The notes under the pieces: model-generated
The model's database searches: none
What the model saw: only the letters and a program-made list of their open reading frames with translations
What the model was told of the DNA's origin: nothing
Origin: Roseovarius sp. MMSF_3359
GTDB taxonomy: Bacteria; Pseudomonadota; Alphaproteobacteria; Rhodobacterales; Rhodobacteraceae
Assembly (NCBI RefSeq): GCF_030733385.1
Contig: NZ_JASHJC010000005.1
Location: 62,001 to 126,000, forward strand
DNA length: 64,000 nt
Direction of reading: 5' to 3'
Program-made: the position numbers and the translations under genes
Shown: piece after piece, positions 28,650-36,627 of the stretch
How the letters are laid out: each line of letters begins with the position of its first letter
Position numbering within the stretch: position 1 is the stretch's first letter

Positions 28650-29750
28650 TCACGCCTGCTGTACTGACGACAGGCCCCCATCTTCGGTGACCTCGATATG
28701 TTGCGCCCGCGCACCCAGTTCGGCGAAAAGCTCATCTCCGGTGCCGGTCATCCATGCCTGGGCGCCGAGGGCACAGATTTCGTCGTAAAGCGCGGCACGG
28801 CGGGTGGCGTCGAGATGGGCAGCGACCTCGTCCAGCAACAAAAGAGGTGGCGCGCCGAATTCATCCGCCAGCGCGCGGGCATTGGCGAGGATCAACGACA
28901 CCAAGAGCGCCTTTTGTTCGCCGGTGGAGCAATCCCGCGCAGGCACCCCTTTGGCGACGTAGACACCGTAGAGATCGGCCCGGTGGGGGCCGACAAGCGT
29001 CCTCCCGGCGGCGAGATCGCGAAACCGGCTTTCGCTCAGCGCATCGCGCAGGTCGGAGACCGTCGCGGGCATTTCCCCTTCGGTCTGGGTCAGTTCAAGT
29101 TCGGCCGCGGGAAAGCGTGTGCTGGCCCGTGCCTGCGCCTCAGCCACCTGCGCCAGCGCCGCAAGCCGGTTCTGATGGATCTCGACCCCGGCCTCGGACA
29201 TCTGCCGTTCGACGGCGACATACCAATGGCCATCCCGGACCTGATCCTTGAGCAACCGGTTGCGCTCCCGCATGGCCTTTTCATAGGTCAGCGCGGCCTC
29301 GGCATGGCCGGGGAAGAAACTGAGCGTCATTCGGTCGAGAAACCGCCGCCGCCCCTCGGCCCCTTCGATCCAGAGCCTGTCCATGGCCGGGATCAGCCAA
29401 AGCACGCGCGAAATCCGGCCAAGCGCCGTCTGCGCCGCCGCCTTGCCATCAATCCGTGTCTGCCGTGCCGCGCCTTCTTCGGACCACAGCTCGATCTCGT
29501 GGACCTGGTGCAGCGAGTTCAGGATACCAGTGAGCTTCCAACCCAAGGCCTCCGGGCGCCGGGCCATATCCTGCGCGGACGCACGACGCAGACCCCGGCC
29601 CGGGGAAAAGAGTGAAACCGCTTCGATAATGTTGGTCTTACCCGCGCCGTTTGGCCCGTAGATGGCAACCGGTCGCGCATCCAGGTCCAGCGTCGCGGAT
29701 TTATGCGAGCGGAAGTGCGAAAGCGCGAGCCGGGTGAGGTGTAGCGTCAT
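28650..29750 (-). CDS. recF: DNA replication and repair protein RecF
   Basis: 366 residues from the ATG at 29750. RecF is an SMC-like ATPase that helps load RecA on gapped DNA with RecO and RecR. Walker A G-P-N-G-A-G-K-T is at 32-39, the signature S-T-G-E-Q-K-A-L-L near 302-310, and Walker B L-L-L-L-D-E-V-A-A-H-L-D near 327-338. The gap to dnaN, 373 bases, is filled by an intergenic repeat, so recF may not share the dnaN message. gyrB follows after 176 bases. Confidence 0.96.
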   Translation of the reverse strand: MTLHLTRLALSHFRSHKSATLDLDARPVAIYGPNGAGKTNIIEAVSLFSPGRGLRRASAQDMARRPEALGWKLTGILNSLHQVHEIELWSEEGAARQTRIDGKAAAQTALGRISRVLWLIPAMDRLWIEGAEGRRRFLDRMTLSFFPGHAEAALTYEKAMRERNRLLKDQVRDGHWYVAVERQMSEAGVEIHQNRLAALAQVAEAQARASTRFPAAELELTQTEGEMPATVSDLRDALSESRFRDLAAGRTLVGPHRADLYGVYVAKGVPARDCSTGEQKALLVSLILANARALADEFGAPPLLLLDEVAAHLDATRRAALYDEICALGAQAWMTGTGDELFAELGARAQHIEVTEDGGLSSVQQA

Positions 29751-29847
29751 GCAAATTGAGTAGCGCGAGACCTGAATGCTTACCAGTGCCAATAACACGC
29801 CGAACGTCAGCGTTTCCTGCACAATCATGATGGCAACTGAGGCCAAT

Positions 29848-30109
29848 GCGGACATCTCCATCCCGGAACCAAAGCCGTGGGGTTGCCAGACCGGGGGATG
29901 GCGATCAACCGTCGTCAATGGCGCTTTATCTCAGCCAAGTCCGAAAAAAGCTCGGAGCGGTGTGCGAGTTCTCCCAATCGCCAGCCCTTGCGGGCGGTGT
30001 CGCCCATTGGGCTCGAACCAATGGCGCCTTCTATGAGCAACCGATCGCGCGGCGCCCTACGGGCTTGATTCCGCGCGGGAGGTAAAAGTTGAACGACGGC
30101 TTTGTCCGC
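29848..30109. repeat. Dispersed intergenic repeat, copy A (between dnaN and recF)
   Basis: This fills most of the 373-base gap between dnaN and recF. It starts GCGGACAT and ends TTTGTCCGC, so its ends are inverted. It shares long blocks with copy B at 34338-34560: GCGGACATCTCCATC, GGGATGGCGATCAA, GCGCTTTATCT, CCAAGTCCGAA, ATCGCCAGCCCTTGCGGGCG and CTTGATTCCGCGCGGGAGGT. A block of about 45 bases (around 29998-30043) carrying a CCATTGG/CCAATGG hairpin is absent from copy B. The short reading frames across it have no family resemblance and are not called as genes. Confidence 0.8.
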
Positions 30110-30123
30110 TAAACGGACCTTTG

Positions 30124-31242
30124 TTATACCCGCATCGGCATGACGACATACACGGCCGATGTGTCATTGCCTTCGCGCATCAGCGTGGGATCACCGGCAG
30201 AGTTGAAGAGGAAGACGGCGTTTTCGCGGTCAACCTGGCCGGCAATCTCCAGAAGGTATTTGGCGTTGAACCCGATCTCCAACCGCTCATCACCATAGGC
30301 GACGGCAAGTTCCTCTTCGGCGGCACCGCTATCCGGTGCGTTGACCGACAGGATCAGGCGATCTTCGTCCAGCGCCAGTTTCACCGCGCGGGAGCGTTCC
30401 GAGCTGACGGTCGCGACGCGGTCCACCGCATTGGCAAATTCGCTGGCATCAACCTCCATCTTGCGCGTGTTGCCCTGCGGAATGACGCGGGTGTAGTCAG
30501 GGAAGGTCCCGTCGATGACCTTTGAGGTCAACGTGATATCGGGCGTGGCAAACCGCACCTTGGTCTCAGAGACGGACACTGCGATTTTCATGTCATCGTC
30601 TTCCAGGAGCTTGCGCAGTTCCCCCACGGTTTTGCGCGGCACAATCACGCCGGGCATGTCCGCGGCTCCATCGGGCAGATCAGCGTCAATGCGCGCAAGG
30701 CGGTGGCCGTCGGTCGCCACGCAACGCAACTGCTTGCCGCCCTCGGCATCGGCCACATGCATGTAGACGCCGTTCAGGTAATATCTTGTTTCCTCAGTAG
30801 AAATCGCGAATTTCGACTTGTCGAACAGCCGCCGTAGATCGGGCGCCTTGGCCGAGAAGTTGCAGGCATATTCCGAGGACGCCATGACCGGGAAATCTTC
30901 TTTGGGCAGGGTCGCAAGATTGAAGTTCGACCGCCCAGCCTCAACCGTCAGCCGGCCCGAGGCGCCATCATCGGTCAGCGTCACCAACGCGCCGTCGGGC
31001 AGTTTGCGCACGATCTCATGCAGGGTCACGGCGGACACCGTTGTAGCGCCTGCGCGTTCCACTTGTGCCGGGGCCTTGTCGACCACTTCGATATCAAGAT
31101 CAGTGGCCCGGAAATTCACGTCGCTGCCTTCAGCTTCGATCAGGACATTGGCGAGGATCGGGATGGTGTTGCGCCGTTCGACAACCGATTGTGCCTGCGC
31201 GACGGCCTTGAGCAATGTGCCACGTTCGATGCTGAGTTTCAT
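30124..31242 (-). CDS. dnaN: DNA polymerase III beta sliding clamp
   Basis: 372 residues from the ATG at 31242 (M-K-L-S-I-E-R-G-T-L-L), the usual clamp length. DnaN forms the ring that tethers polymerase III and other partners to DNA. The three repeated clamp domains can be followed: N-T-I-P-I-L-A-N-V near 24-32, T-D-G-H-R-L-A near 167-173 and the C-terminal Y-V-V-M-P-M-R-V, part of the partner-binding pocket. It follows dnaA after 164 bases that include a hairpin. Confidence 0.98.
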   Translation of the reverse strand: MKLSIERGTLLKAVAQAQSVVERRNTIPILANVLIEAEGSDVNFRATDLDIEVVDKAPAQVERAGATTVSAVTLHEIVRKLPDGALVTLTDDGASGRLTVEAGRSNFNLATLPKEDFPVMASSEYACNFSAKAPDLRRLFDKSKFAISTEETRYYLNGVYMHVADAEGGKQLRCVATDGHRLARIDADLPDGAADMPGVIVPRKTVGELRKLLEDDDMKIAVSVSETKVRFATPDITLTSKVIDGTFPDYTRVIPQGNTRKMEVDASEFANAVDRVATVSSERSRAVKLALDEDRLILSVNAPDSGAAEEELAVAYGDERLEIGFNAKYLLEIAGQVDRENAVFLFNSAGDPTLMREGNDTSAVYVVMPMRV

Positions 31243-31360
31243 ACCCTCGCTCCCTGTCCAGGTGCCGGTCTGATGCCGGAAGGGCAAGGTATCAACTTCA
31301 CACCCCGGCTCAAGCCCTTTGTTGGGTTTTTCGGCTGTATTCGTCAGAGGGTCAAGAGAA

Positions 31361-31388
31361 CCCCGCCCAAAGCGATGCCTGGGCGGGG
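31361..31388 (-). terminator. Terminator or attenuator between dnaA and dnaN
   Basis: CCCCGCCCA/TGGGCGGGG, a perfect 9-bp stem with a 10-base loop, 18 bases after the dnaA stop. On the minus strand it is followed by TTCTCTTG, a weak T-rich tail. It probably ends or attenuates the dnaA transcript, leaving dnaN partly on its own promoter. Confidence 0.6.
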
Positions 31389-31406
31389 AAGCGTGGTGAA
31401 AAGGAC

Positions 31407-32759
31407 TCAGCTTTCGAGGGTGCGGCGCAGCAGCTCCAGGTCCTCAGCGATCTGGCCATCCTGCGCGCGCAGCTCCTCGATACGGCGCACGCCGTGCATA
31501 ACGGTCGTGTGGTCACGCCCACCAAAGCAGCGGCCGATTTCCGGCAGCGAGCGGCTGGTCATCTGCTTGCAGAGATACATCGCCACCTGCCGGGGACGCG
31601 CGAAGTTGCGCACCCGCTTGGGGCCGATCATATCAGAGAGGCGGATGTTGTAATGGTCGGAGACCTTGCGCTGGATCTCCTCGATGGAGATCTTGCGCTC
31701 CGAGGCGCGCAGCACATCAGCCAGGCAATCCTGCGTCAGCTCCAGCGTGATCTGGTGACCGACCAGCGACGCGAAGGCATATAGCCGGGTCATCGCCCCT
31801 TCGAGCACGCGGACATTGGTGCTGATCCGGTGGGCGAGGAATTCGAGCACGCCTTGGTCCATGTGCAGGTCGGGATATTGCGCGCCGAAGAGTTCCGCCT
31901 TGGATTGCAGGATGCCAAGACGCAATTCGTAATCGGTCGGGTGCAGATCCACCACCAGACCGCATTGCAGGCGTGACTTGATACGGTTTTCCAGGTTCTC
32001 GATCTCTCCCGGGGCGCGGTCGCCGGAAATGATGATCTGCTTGTTCTGATCGACCAGCGCGTTGAACGTGTGGAAGAATTCTTCTTGTGTCGAATCCTTG
32101 CCGGCGATGAATTGCACGTCGTCAACCATCAACACATCGACCGAGCGGAACATCTGCTTGAAGTCCATCATCTTGCGGTCGCGCAGGGCCTGCACGAAGC
32201 GGTACATGAATTGTTCCGCCGAGAGATAGACGACATTGAGGTCAGGGCGGCGGGCCTGAAGCTCCCAGGCGATGGCGTGCATCAGGTGCGTTTTGCCGAG
32301 GCCCACGCCGCCGTAGAGGAAGAGCGGGTTGAAGGTGACGGGGCCACCTTCGGCCACGCGCTTGGCGGCGGCATGGGCCAATTCGTTGGGTTTGCCAACA
32401 ACAAATGTGTCGAATGTGAAACGGTCATCAAGGGGCGCGGCGGGCAGGAAGCCGTCGACCGGATTTTGCGCGGCCTTGGTTACAGGTTGCGCGGCAGTTG
32501 TCGGTCGCGTGGTCGTATTGGCCGCCACCTGGAAGTTGAGGCGTTTCACCTCGGGGGAGCGAGCGGTCATCTGGTACAGGATCAGCTCGCCGAAATTGCG
32601 CGAGACATAGTTGCCCAGAAAGCTGGTCGGTACGCTGAAAGTAGCAATTCCGTCGGTTACCCCGTCGAATTCCAGCGGCTCAATCCAGTTCTTGTAGCTG
32701 TTCGATCCAACCGATTTCAGTAATTCCTTTTTGAGTTCGCCCCATTGTTCCTGTGTCAT
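31407..32759 (-). CDS. dnaA: Chromosomal replication initiator DnaA
   Basis: 450 residues from the ATG at 32759; a start five codons upstream lacks support. Domain I (W-G-E-L-K-K-E-L-L near 6-14, and N-W-I-E-P-L), a short Thr/Ala-rich domain II near 90-115, AAA+ domain III with Walker A G-G-V-G-L-G-K-T-H near 147-155 and Walker B V-D-V-L-M-V-D-D-V-Q near 205-214, and domain IV with A-R-P-R-Q-V-A-M-Y-L and G-G-R-D-H-T-T-V near 418-425, which reads DnaA boxes. No DnaA box cluster was found beside it. Confidence 0.98.
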   Translation of the reverse strand: MTQEQWGELKKELLKSVGSNSYKNWIEPLEFDGVTDGIATFSVPTSFLGNYVSRNFGELILYQMTARSPEVKRLNFQVAANTTTRPTTAAQPVTKAAQNPVDGFLPAAPLDDRFTFDTFVVGKPNELAHAAAKRVAEGGPVTFNPLFLYGGVGLGKTHLMHAIAWELQARRPDLNVVYLSAEQFMYRFVQALRDRKMMDFKQMFRSVDVLMVDDVQFIAGKDSTQEEFFHTFNALVDQNKQIIISGDRAPGEIENLENRIKSRLQCGLVVDLHPTDYELRLGILQSKAELFGAQYPDLHMDQGVLEFLAHRISTNVRVLEGAMTRLYAFASLVGHQITLELTQDCLADVLRASERKISIEEIQRKVSDHYNIRLSDMIGPKRVRNFARPRQVAMYLCKQMTSRSLPEIGRCFGGRDHTTVMHGVRRIEELRAQDGQIAEDLELLRRTLES

Positions 32760-33193
32760 ACTTCCCCGTCTCAAACGCTTGCACCTGTCCGTTTTGCGTA
32801 GGTACTCCCCGACCTCCGCTGCTCAGCGTTTCACCTCGGATCAGGCAAAGAGGACCACCCCGATTGCACGTGGCAATCGACGAAGAGCCTATTTACCGGC
32901 CAAAATGCACCTCGCCTGCATGAAAAATCCCGCATCGCGCCCGAAGGGCGGCTATTGCTTTGGTCTTCATGTAGCGCGGTACAAACCTGTAAGACATGGC
33001 CGGGGTTTCCCCCGTTCGAATCCGCCGGACATATCCCCATAAGCCGGTCCGGATTCGCTAGCAGCCTGTCCCCCCAAGCGTGAATCGCCAGCCGAAACTA
33101 ACAAGCTGTCAGGCGCTCGGGCAACTACTCTTCTTCCTTGACAAGCGCTTTCGGCAAAAAGAATCTGTCGCCCCTCCAGGCACGACCGAAACA
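32760..33193. other. Gene-free stretch upstream of dnaA
   Basis: About 430 bases between the dnaA start and the rpsT terminator. It should contain the dnaA promoter, but no clear -35/-10 pair stands out. I found no TTATCCACA-type boxes, no AT-rich unwinding region and no plausible coding frame, so I do not call an origin here. Confidence 0.5.
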
Positions 33194-33226
33194 AAAAAAG
33201 GCGCCAACAGAACCGGCGCCTTTTTT
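33194..33226. terminator. Rho-independent terminator of rpsT
   Basis: AAAAAAGGCGCC/GGCGCCTTTTTT with a 9-base loop. The GC core is followed by a six-T run, 25 bases after the rpsT stop on the minus strand. The symmetry would let it work in both directions. Confidence 0.92.
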
Positions 33227-33250
33227 GATCAATACCTTAGGTGCGTTTCT

Positions 33251-33514
33251 TCAGCCAATGGCCTTCACGCGCGCCGAGAGCCGCGAAATTTTGCGGGCGG
33301 CAGTGTTCTTGTGGAAGACACCCTTGGACACACCGCGCATCAGCTCGGGCTGGGCAGCGCGCAGGGCCGTGGTTGCGGCATCTTTGTCACCCGAGGCGAT
33401 CGCCTCTTCGACTTTGCGGATGTAGGTACGGATGCGCGAACGGCGCGCTTTGTTGACGGCGAAACGCTTTTCGTTCTGACGTGCGCGTTTCTTGGACTGT
33501 GCCGAGTTGGCCAT
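33251..33514 (-). CDS. rpsT: Small ribosomal subunit protein bS20
   Basis: 87 residues, Lys/Arg-rich: [20 protein letters not shown] near 25-31, and the C-terminal [11 protein letters not shown]. It binds 16S rRNA early in 30S assembly. The neighbour is dnaA, a common arrangement in alphaproteobacteria. It has its own promoter far upstream (33638-33666) and a clear terminator. The leader of about 115 bases is long enough for the autoregulation known for S20. Confidence 0.98.
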   Translation of the reverse strand: MANSAQSKKRARQNEKRFAVNKARRSRIRTYIRKVEEAIASGDKDAATTALRAAQPELMRGVSKGVFHKNTAARKISRLSARVKAIG

Positions 33515-33637
33515 GTGAATCTAACCCTTGATCTGGTTCAGTGACTATTGCGTTGCGCGTACATGTCCCGAACCGGGTCCCGATCTCTCGGGATTGATTC
33601 TTGCCTGAGCGGGCATCGCGCGCATGTATGACGGCGC

Positions 33638-33666
33638 TCTATAGGGAAGTCTGGCGGGTTTGCCAA
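33638..33666 (-). promoter_or_regulatory. Probable rpsT promoter
   Basis: On the minus strand TTGGCA (33666-33661) and TATAGA (33643-33638) are separated by 17 bases. Transcription from here gives a leader of about 115 bases that includes a small CCCGA/TCGGG hairpin. The -10 matches consensus at four of six positions. Confidence 0.5.
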
Positions 33667-33742
33667 CCCATAACCGGAGAAGAACGGCGCGGCGGCCTTG
33701 CACGCAGGAGCTGCCTCGCCATCGCAAGGGTAACTTTGAGCC

Positions 33743-33864
33743 CAAAGCGGACATTGCTCCCGCCCGGAATCAAGGTGCGCAGCACCGCCGGGCAGCGCCC
33801 GACCGCCCCATGGGCGGGCAATGCCCTCAGGTTTGATGGTGATCGAACGGCCGCTTTGTCCCGC
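33743..33864. repeat. Dispersed intergenic repeat, copy C (short form)
   Basis: Its ends are a perfect 8-bp inverted repeat, CAAAGCGG (33743-33750) and CCGCTTTG (33851-33858), with ACAT and TCCCGC beside them. The flanks match copy B: GAGCYCAAAGCGGACAT at the start and GAACGGCNGCTTTG-like at the end. The interior differs from A and B and holds a CCGCCC/GGGCGG hairpin. It lies between the rpsT promoter and the low-GC membrane gene. Nothing coding is seen from 33515 to 33921. Confidence 0.6.
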
Positions 33865-33921
33865 AGAGCAGCCAATGTTTGTTTCGAGCCCTGTTCAACC
33901 ATTGATGTTTCGGTTGGGGAG

Positions 33922-34236
33922 TTATCGCCAGCTCCGCCTCCAACCGAGACCAATTACCCAAAGTACTGCGACATACACGAGAGTCACTGGGATTTCGTTG
34001 ATGATGCCATCGATTTGAAAGAGCTTTTTGATTGGGAAACTGGCATAAAATGACAAACCCATAAGCATACCAATAGACCAGCCTACGTCAGATATCTTAT
34101 GGATGACTACAGGTGCGGAAACCGCAGCAACCAGGCCAAACAAAAGCGAGGCCTGCGAGTACTTTAGACCCACTGAAACTGCAATCACGAGGGTTCCGAA
34201 TACCGCGATAACTACGCCTAGCACATACTTATTCAT
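33922..34236 (-). CDS. Small low-GC integral membrane protein, unknown function
   Basis: 104 residues with three or four hydrophobic segments (about 4-22, 29-46, 51-68 and 80-98), and a C-terminal W-R-R-S-W-R tail. I do not recognise a family. A hand count over 33961-34200 gives 111 G or C out of 240 bases (46 percent), well below the roughly 60 percent of neighbours. It sits between repeat copies C and B. There is no strong ribosome site before the ATG at 34236. This is probably a recently acquired gene, but expression is unproven. Confidence 0.55.
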   Translation of the reverse strand: MNKYVLGVVIAVFGTLVIAVSVGLKYSQASLLFGLVAAVSAPVVIHKISDVGWSIGMLMGLSFYASFPIKKLFQIDGIINEIPVTLVYVAVLWVIGLGWRRSWR

Positions 34237-34337
34237 CTAATTTTCCCAATTCGCTCACGGCGCTTATTGAGTCAGCGCTCAAGATTGGCAACTGCAACTT
34301 TCTCCGCTTAGCCACCAATGACCGCTCTGAGCTCAAA

Positions 34338-34560
34338 GCGGACATCTCCATCCTGCGTCCAAAGCAGCGTGATTGCCAGACCGCGGGATGGCGATCAACT
34401 GTCGTCAAACGCGCTTTATCTTTGCCAAGTCCGAAGAACCTCAGTTCGGAGCACAACCTACCCAAATCGCCAGCCCTTGCGGGCGGTCTGGCGATCGCGC
34501 GGCGGGCTTCGCCCTTGATTCCGCGCGGGAGGTGAAAGTCGAACGGAAGCTGTGGTCCGC
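34338..34560. repeat. Dispersed intergenic repeat, copy B
   Basis: It starts GCGGACAT in the context CTCAAAGCGG and ends GGTCCGC, in the same orientation as copy A. Shared blocks include GACATCTCCATC, GCGGGATGGCGATCAA, GCGCTTTATCTTTGCCAAG, AATCGCCAGCCCTTGCGGGC and CTTGATTCCGCGCGGGAGGT. The GCCC-TTGC-GGGC hairpin is kept in both. It lies between the low-GC membrane gene and the L,D-transpeptidase-like gene. Short frames across it are not credible genes. Confidence 0.8.
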
Positions 34561-34673
34561 GAAACAGTTATTTGACGTACGGCCAGGGGGCCGAACAGTA
34601 TCCGAGCCAACGAAATCCGGTGCGCAATCAATCGCGCTTTTCAACAACGGCCGTCTCGGCCATGGTGGCGGCG

Positions 34674-35171
34674 ATGACGCCGAATGATCTTCTTCTCACG
34701 CCGACGGGCCTGCGGTTCCGGGGCCGGCGGTTTCCCTGTTCGATCGGGCGGGGTGGCATCCGCGCCGACAAGCGCGAAGGCGACGGGGCAACGCCGGTGG
34801 GGACACACCGGATTGTCGGGCTCCTTTACCGCCCCGACCGCATGGCGCGTCCGACGGATTGGGCCGTGCCGATCCGCCCCGGCGACCTGTGGTCCGACGA
34901 TGTGGCACATGAGGATTATAACCTGATGGTGCGCGCCCCTTACGGGTACAGTCACGAAGTGTTGCGCCGGGCCGACCCGCTTTATGATCTGATTATCATC
35001 ACCGATTGGAATTGGCCCTATGCAAAGAGGGGTCACGGTTCTTGCATCTTTATCCACCAATGGCGCAGGCCGGGATTTCCGACCGAAGGCTGCGTGGCCT
35101 TTCGGCGTGAACACCTCCGCTGGATTGCGCGGCGGCTCACCATCGGAAGCCGCCTGATCGTCCGGGACTGA
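34674..35171 (+). CDS. L,D-transpeptidase (YkuD)-like protein without a signal peptide
   Basis: 165 residues from the ATG at 34674, with GGTGG just upstream; ATG at 34662 is an alternative. The catalytic region reads H-G-S-C-I-F-I-H then E-G-C-V-A-F near 137-144 and 153-158, matching the H-x(n)-G-C catalytic core of YkuD/ErfK enzymes that make 3-3 peptidoglycan cross-links or attach proteins. An early G-x-x-x-x-K-R-E-G-D-G-x-T-P-x-G segment near 27-42 is also typical. No signal peptide is visible in this frame, so export would need another route or a different start. Confidence 0.8.
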   Translation: MTPNDLLLTPTGLRFRGRRFPCSIGRGGIRADKREGDGATPVGTHRIVGLLYRPDRMARPTDWAVPIRPGDLWSDDVAHEDYNLMVRAPYGYSHEVLRRADPLYDLIIITDWNWPYAKRGHGSCIFIHQWRRPGFPTEGCVAFRREHLRWIARRLTIGSRLIVRD

Positions 35172-35191
35172 CCCAACTGCTACTCCGGCTG

Positions 35192-35716
35192 TCAGCCCTC
35201 CGGCAGTTTTAACGCCTTTCGCAGCTTTCCGGCGCGGGCGCGTACAGACGCGGCCTCATCTTCGGCCGCATTGGCCAGGAGCTCTTGGACGTCAACGCCC
35301 GGTCCAGCAAAGCGATGCGCCAACGTGACCCTCGAGTGCAGGCTCCACGCCCGGAGAAAGGGCCGTGGATGATCCGCATATTGACCCGCCCAATCGGCAA
35401 CGTCTGAGCCCTCTGCCGCCGACAGGTCCAGAAGATCAGCGACCTGCAGCAGATGTAACGCCGCCTGACATGACGTGATGCGATGCAGCGCCTGCACGAT
35501 TTCGCCACGCTGACTGTCCCCAAGGCGATTGCCTGCCTCCAGCTCGGCTTTCAGAATCCAGGTCGCGCCAGATGAGACCAGTGGACGTCTATCGAAGCAA
35601 AGGCGAACCAGATCGTCCAAGTAGCCCGCCCCGGCACCACACGCCGCCTTTGCCTCAGAGAGGCAGGACACAGCCTTGCCATCGAATTCGAGCAGGCGCT
35701 GTTCAAGACATGTCAC
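35192..35716 (-). CDS. Hypothetical helical protein, possibly HEAT-like
   Basis: 174 residues from a GTG at 35716 with AGGAGG eight bases upstream, which decides the start. The frame is open further upstream, but that part overlaps yggS. The protein is a series of amphipathic helices. One C-terminal unit (V-D-V-Q-E-L-L-A-N-A-A-E-D-E-A-A-S-V-R-A) resembles a HEAT repeat. Two Cys residues lie near 22 and 30. There is no signal peptide or membrane segment and I do not recognise a family. It follows yggS in the same direction. Confidence 0.6.
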   Translation of the reverse strand: MTCLEQRLLEFDGKAVSCLSEAKAACGAGAGYLDDLVRLCFDRRPLVSSGATWILKAELEAGNRLGDSQRGEIVQALHRITSCQAALHLLQVADLLDLSAAEGSDVADWAGQYADHPRPFLRAWSLHSRVTLAHRFAGPGVDVQELLANAAEDEAASVRARAGKLRKALKLPEG

Positions 35717-35780
35717 TTCTATCACCTCCTCGCGACACCATAGCGGTGGCGCGGGCAAAGGATTGCGGCTGGCGACCTGG

Positions 35781-36437
35781 TCAGCCGCTGTAATCCCGGG
35801 CGCCGAAAATGGCGCTGCCGACGCGGATATGGGTCGCCCCAAGCGCGATGGCACTTTCGAAATCCCCGCTCATACCCATCGACAAGCCTTCAAGGCCGTT
35901 GCGCGCGGCGATCTTGGCCAGAAGCGCGAAATGCAGGCTGGGTTCTTCGTCAACAGGCGGAATACACATCAATCCCTGCACCGGCAGGTCCAGCCCGCGG
36001 CATTCGGCCACGAACGCATCGGCCTCTGCAGGCATCACGCCCGCTTTCTGATCCTCTTCCCCGGTATTGACCTGCAGGAAGACATCCGGGCAATGGCCGG
36101 TCTCATCCGCCAGCCGCGCGATTGTTTTGGCCAGTTTCGGACGGTCAACCGAGTGGATCGTCTGAAACAGCTCAAACGCCTGGCGCGCCTTGTTTGTCTG
36201 CAACGGACCGATCAGGTGCAGGTCGATCCCCTCGAACCGGTCGCGAAAGTCTGGCCACTTGCCCGCGGCCTCCTGCACCCGGTTTTCGCCGAAGACGCGG
36301 TGGCCTTCGTCAAGCACGGCCTCGACACGTTCATTGGGTTGCACCTTGGAGACCGCAATAAGCGTCACGCTGCCCGGATCGCGGCCTGCGTCGGCCTCGG
36401 CTTTGCGAATACGGGCGGTGATTTCTGAGAGGCTCAA
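35781..36437 (-). CDS. yggS: Pyridoxal phosphate homeostasis protein (YggS/PROSC)
   Basis: 218 residues with an alanine racemase-type barrel. It binds PLP through Lys31 in I-A-V-S-K-V-Q and keeps free PLP low. The family signatures are G-E-N-R-V-Q-E near 49-55, H-L-I-G-P-L-Q-T-N-K near 73-82, the S-M-G-M-S-G-D-F phosphate loop near 185-192 and the C-terminal R-V-G-S-A-I-F-G. The start is the ATG at 36437. pdxA of the B6 pathway is in the window but far away. Confidence 0.95.
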   Translation of the reverse strand: MSLSEITARIRKAEADAGRDPGSVTLIAVSKVQPNERVEAVLDEGHRVFGENRVQEAAGKWPDFRDRFEGIDLHLIGPLQTNKARQAFELFQTIHSVDRPKLAKTIARLADETGHCPDVFLQVNTGEEDQKAGVMPAEADAFVAECRGLDLPVQGLMCIPPVDEEPSLHFALLAKIAARNGLEGLSMGMSGDFESAIALGATHIRVGSAIFGARDYSG

Positions 36438-36627
36438 TCTGATCTCCGTTCATGGCCAGGGGCATCGGGATTTGTCGTCACAGGGATAGACCGGGTGGGA
36501 TGAGGGATGCAAACTGTCTTTGCCAAGGACGCGGATGCGGGCCGGACCGCCACCCGGTGCAGCAAACACCTTGCCCCACTGTCCCGCGTTGGATAGTAGG
36601 GTTAAGGAAACAGTTCCGGATGGTAAA

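Noticed and set aside
30004..30024. A tRNA T-arm look-alike on the minus strand (CCATTGG-TTCGAGC-CCAATGG)
   Set aside because: The loop fits a T-loop, but no matching acceptor, D or anticodon arm could be built around it. It lies inside repeat copy A.
29877..30085. Short open frames of about 60-85 codons across repeat copy A
   Set aside because: They follow a non-coding repeat, shift frame between copies A and B, and lack ribosome sites.
33000..33050. GTTCGAATCC in the dnaA-rpsT gap as part of a tRNA
   Set aside because: The flanking bases do not form a T stem or an acceptor stem.
32760..33250. Chromosome origin next to dnaA
   Set aside because: No cluster of DnaA boxes and no AT-rich unwinding region were found. 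In many alphaproteobacteria oriC is not beside dnaA.
35050..35058. TTATCCACC, a near-perfect DnaA box
   Set aside because: It is a single site inside the L,D-transpeptidase-like coding sequence with no partners nearby.
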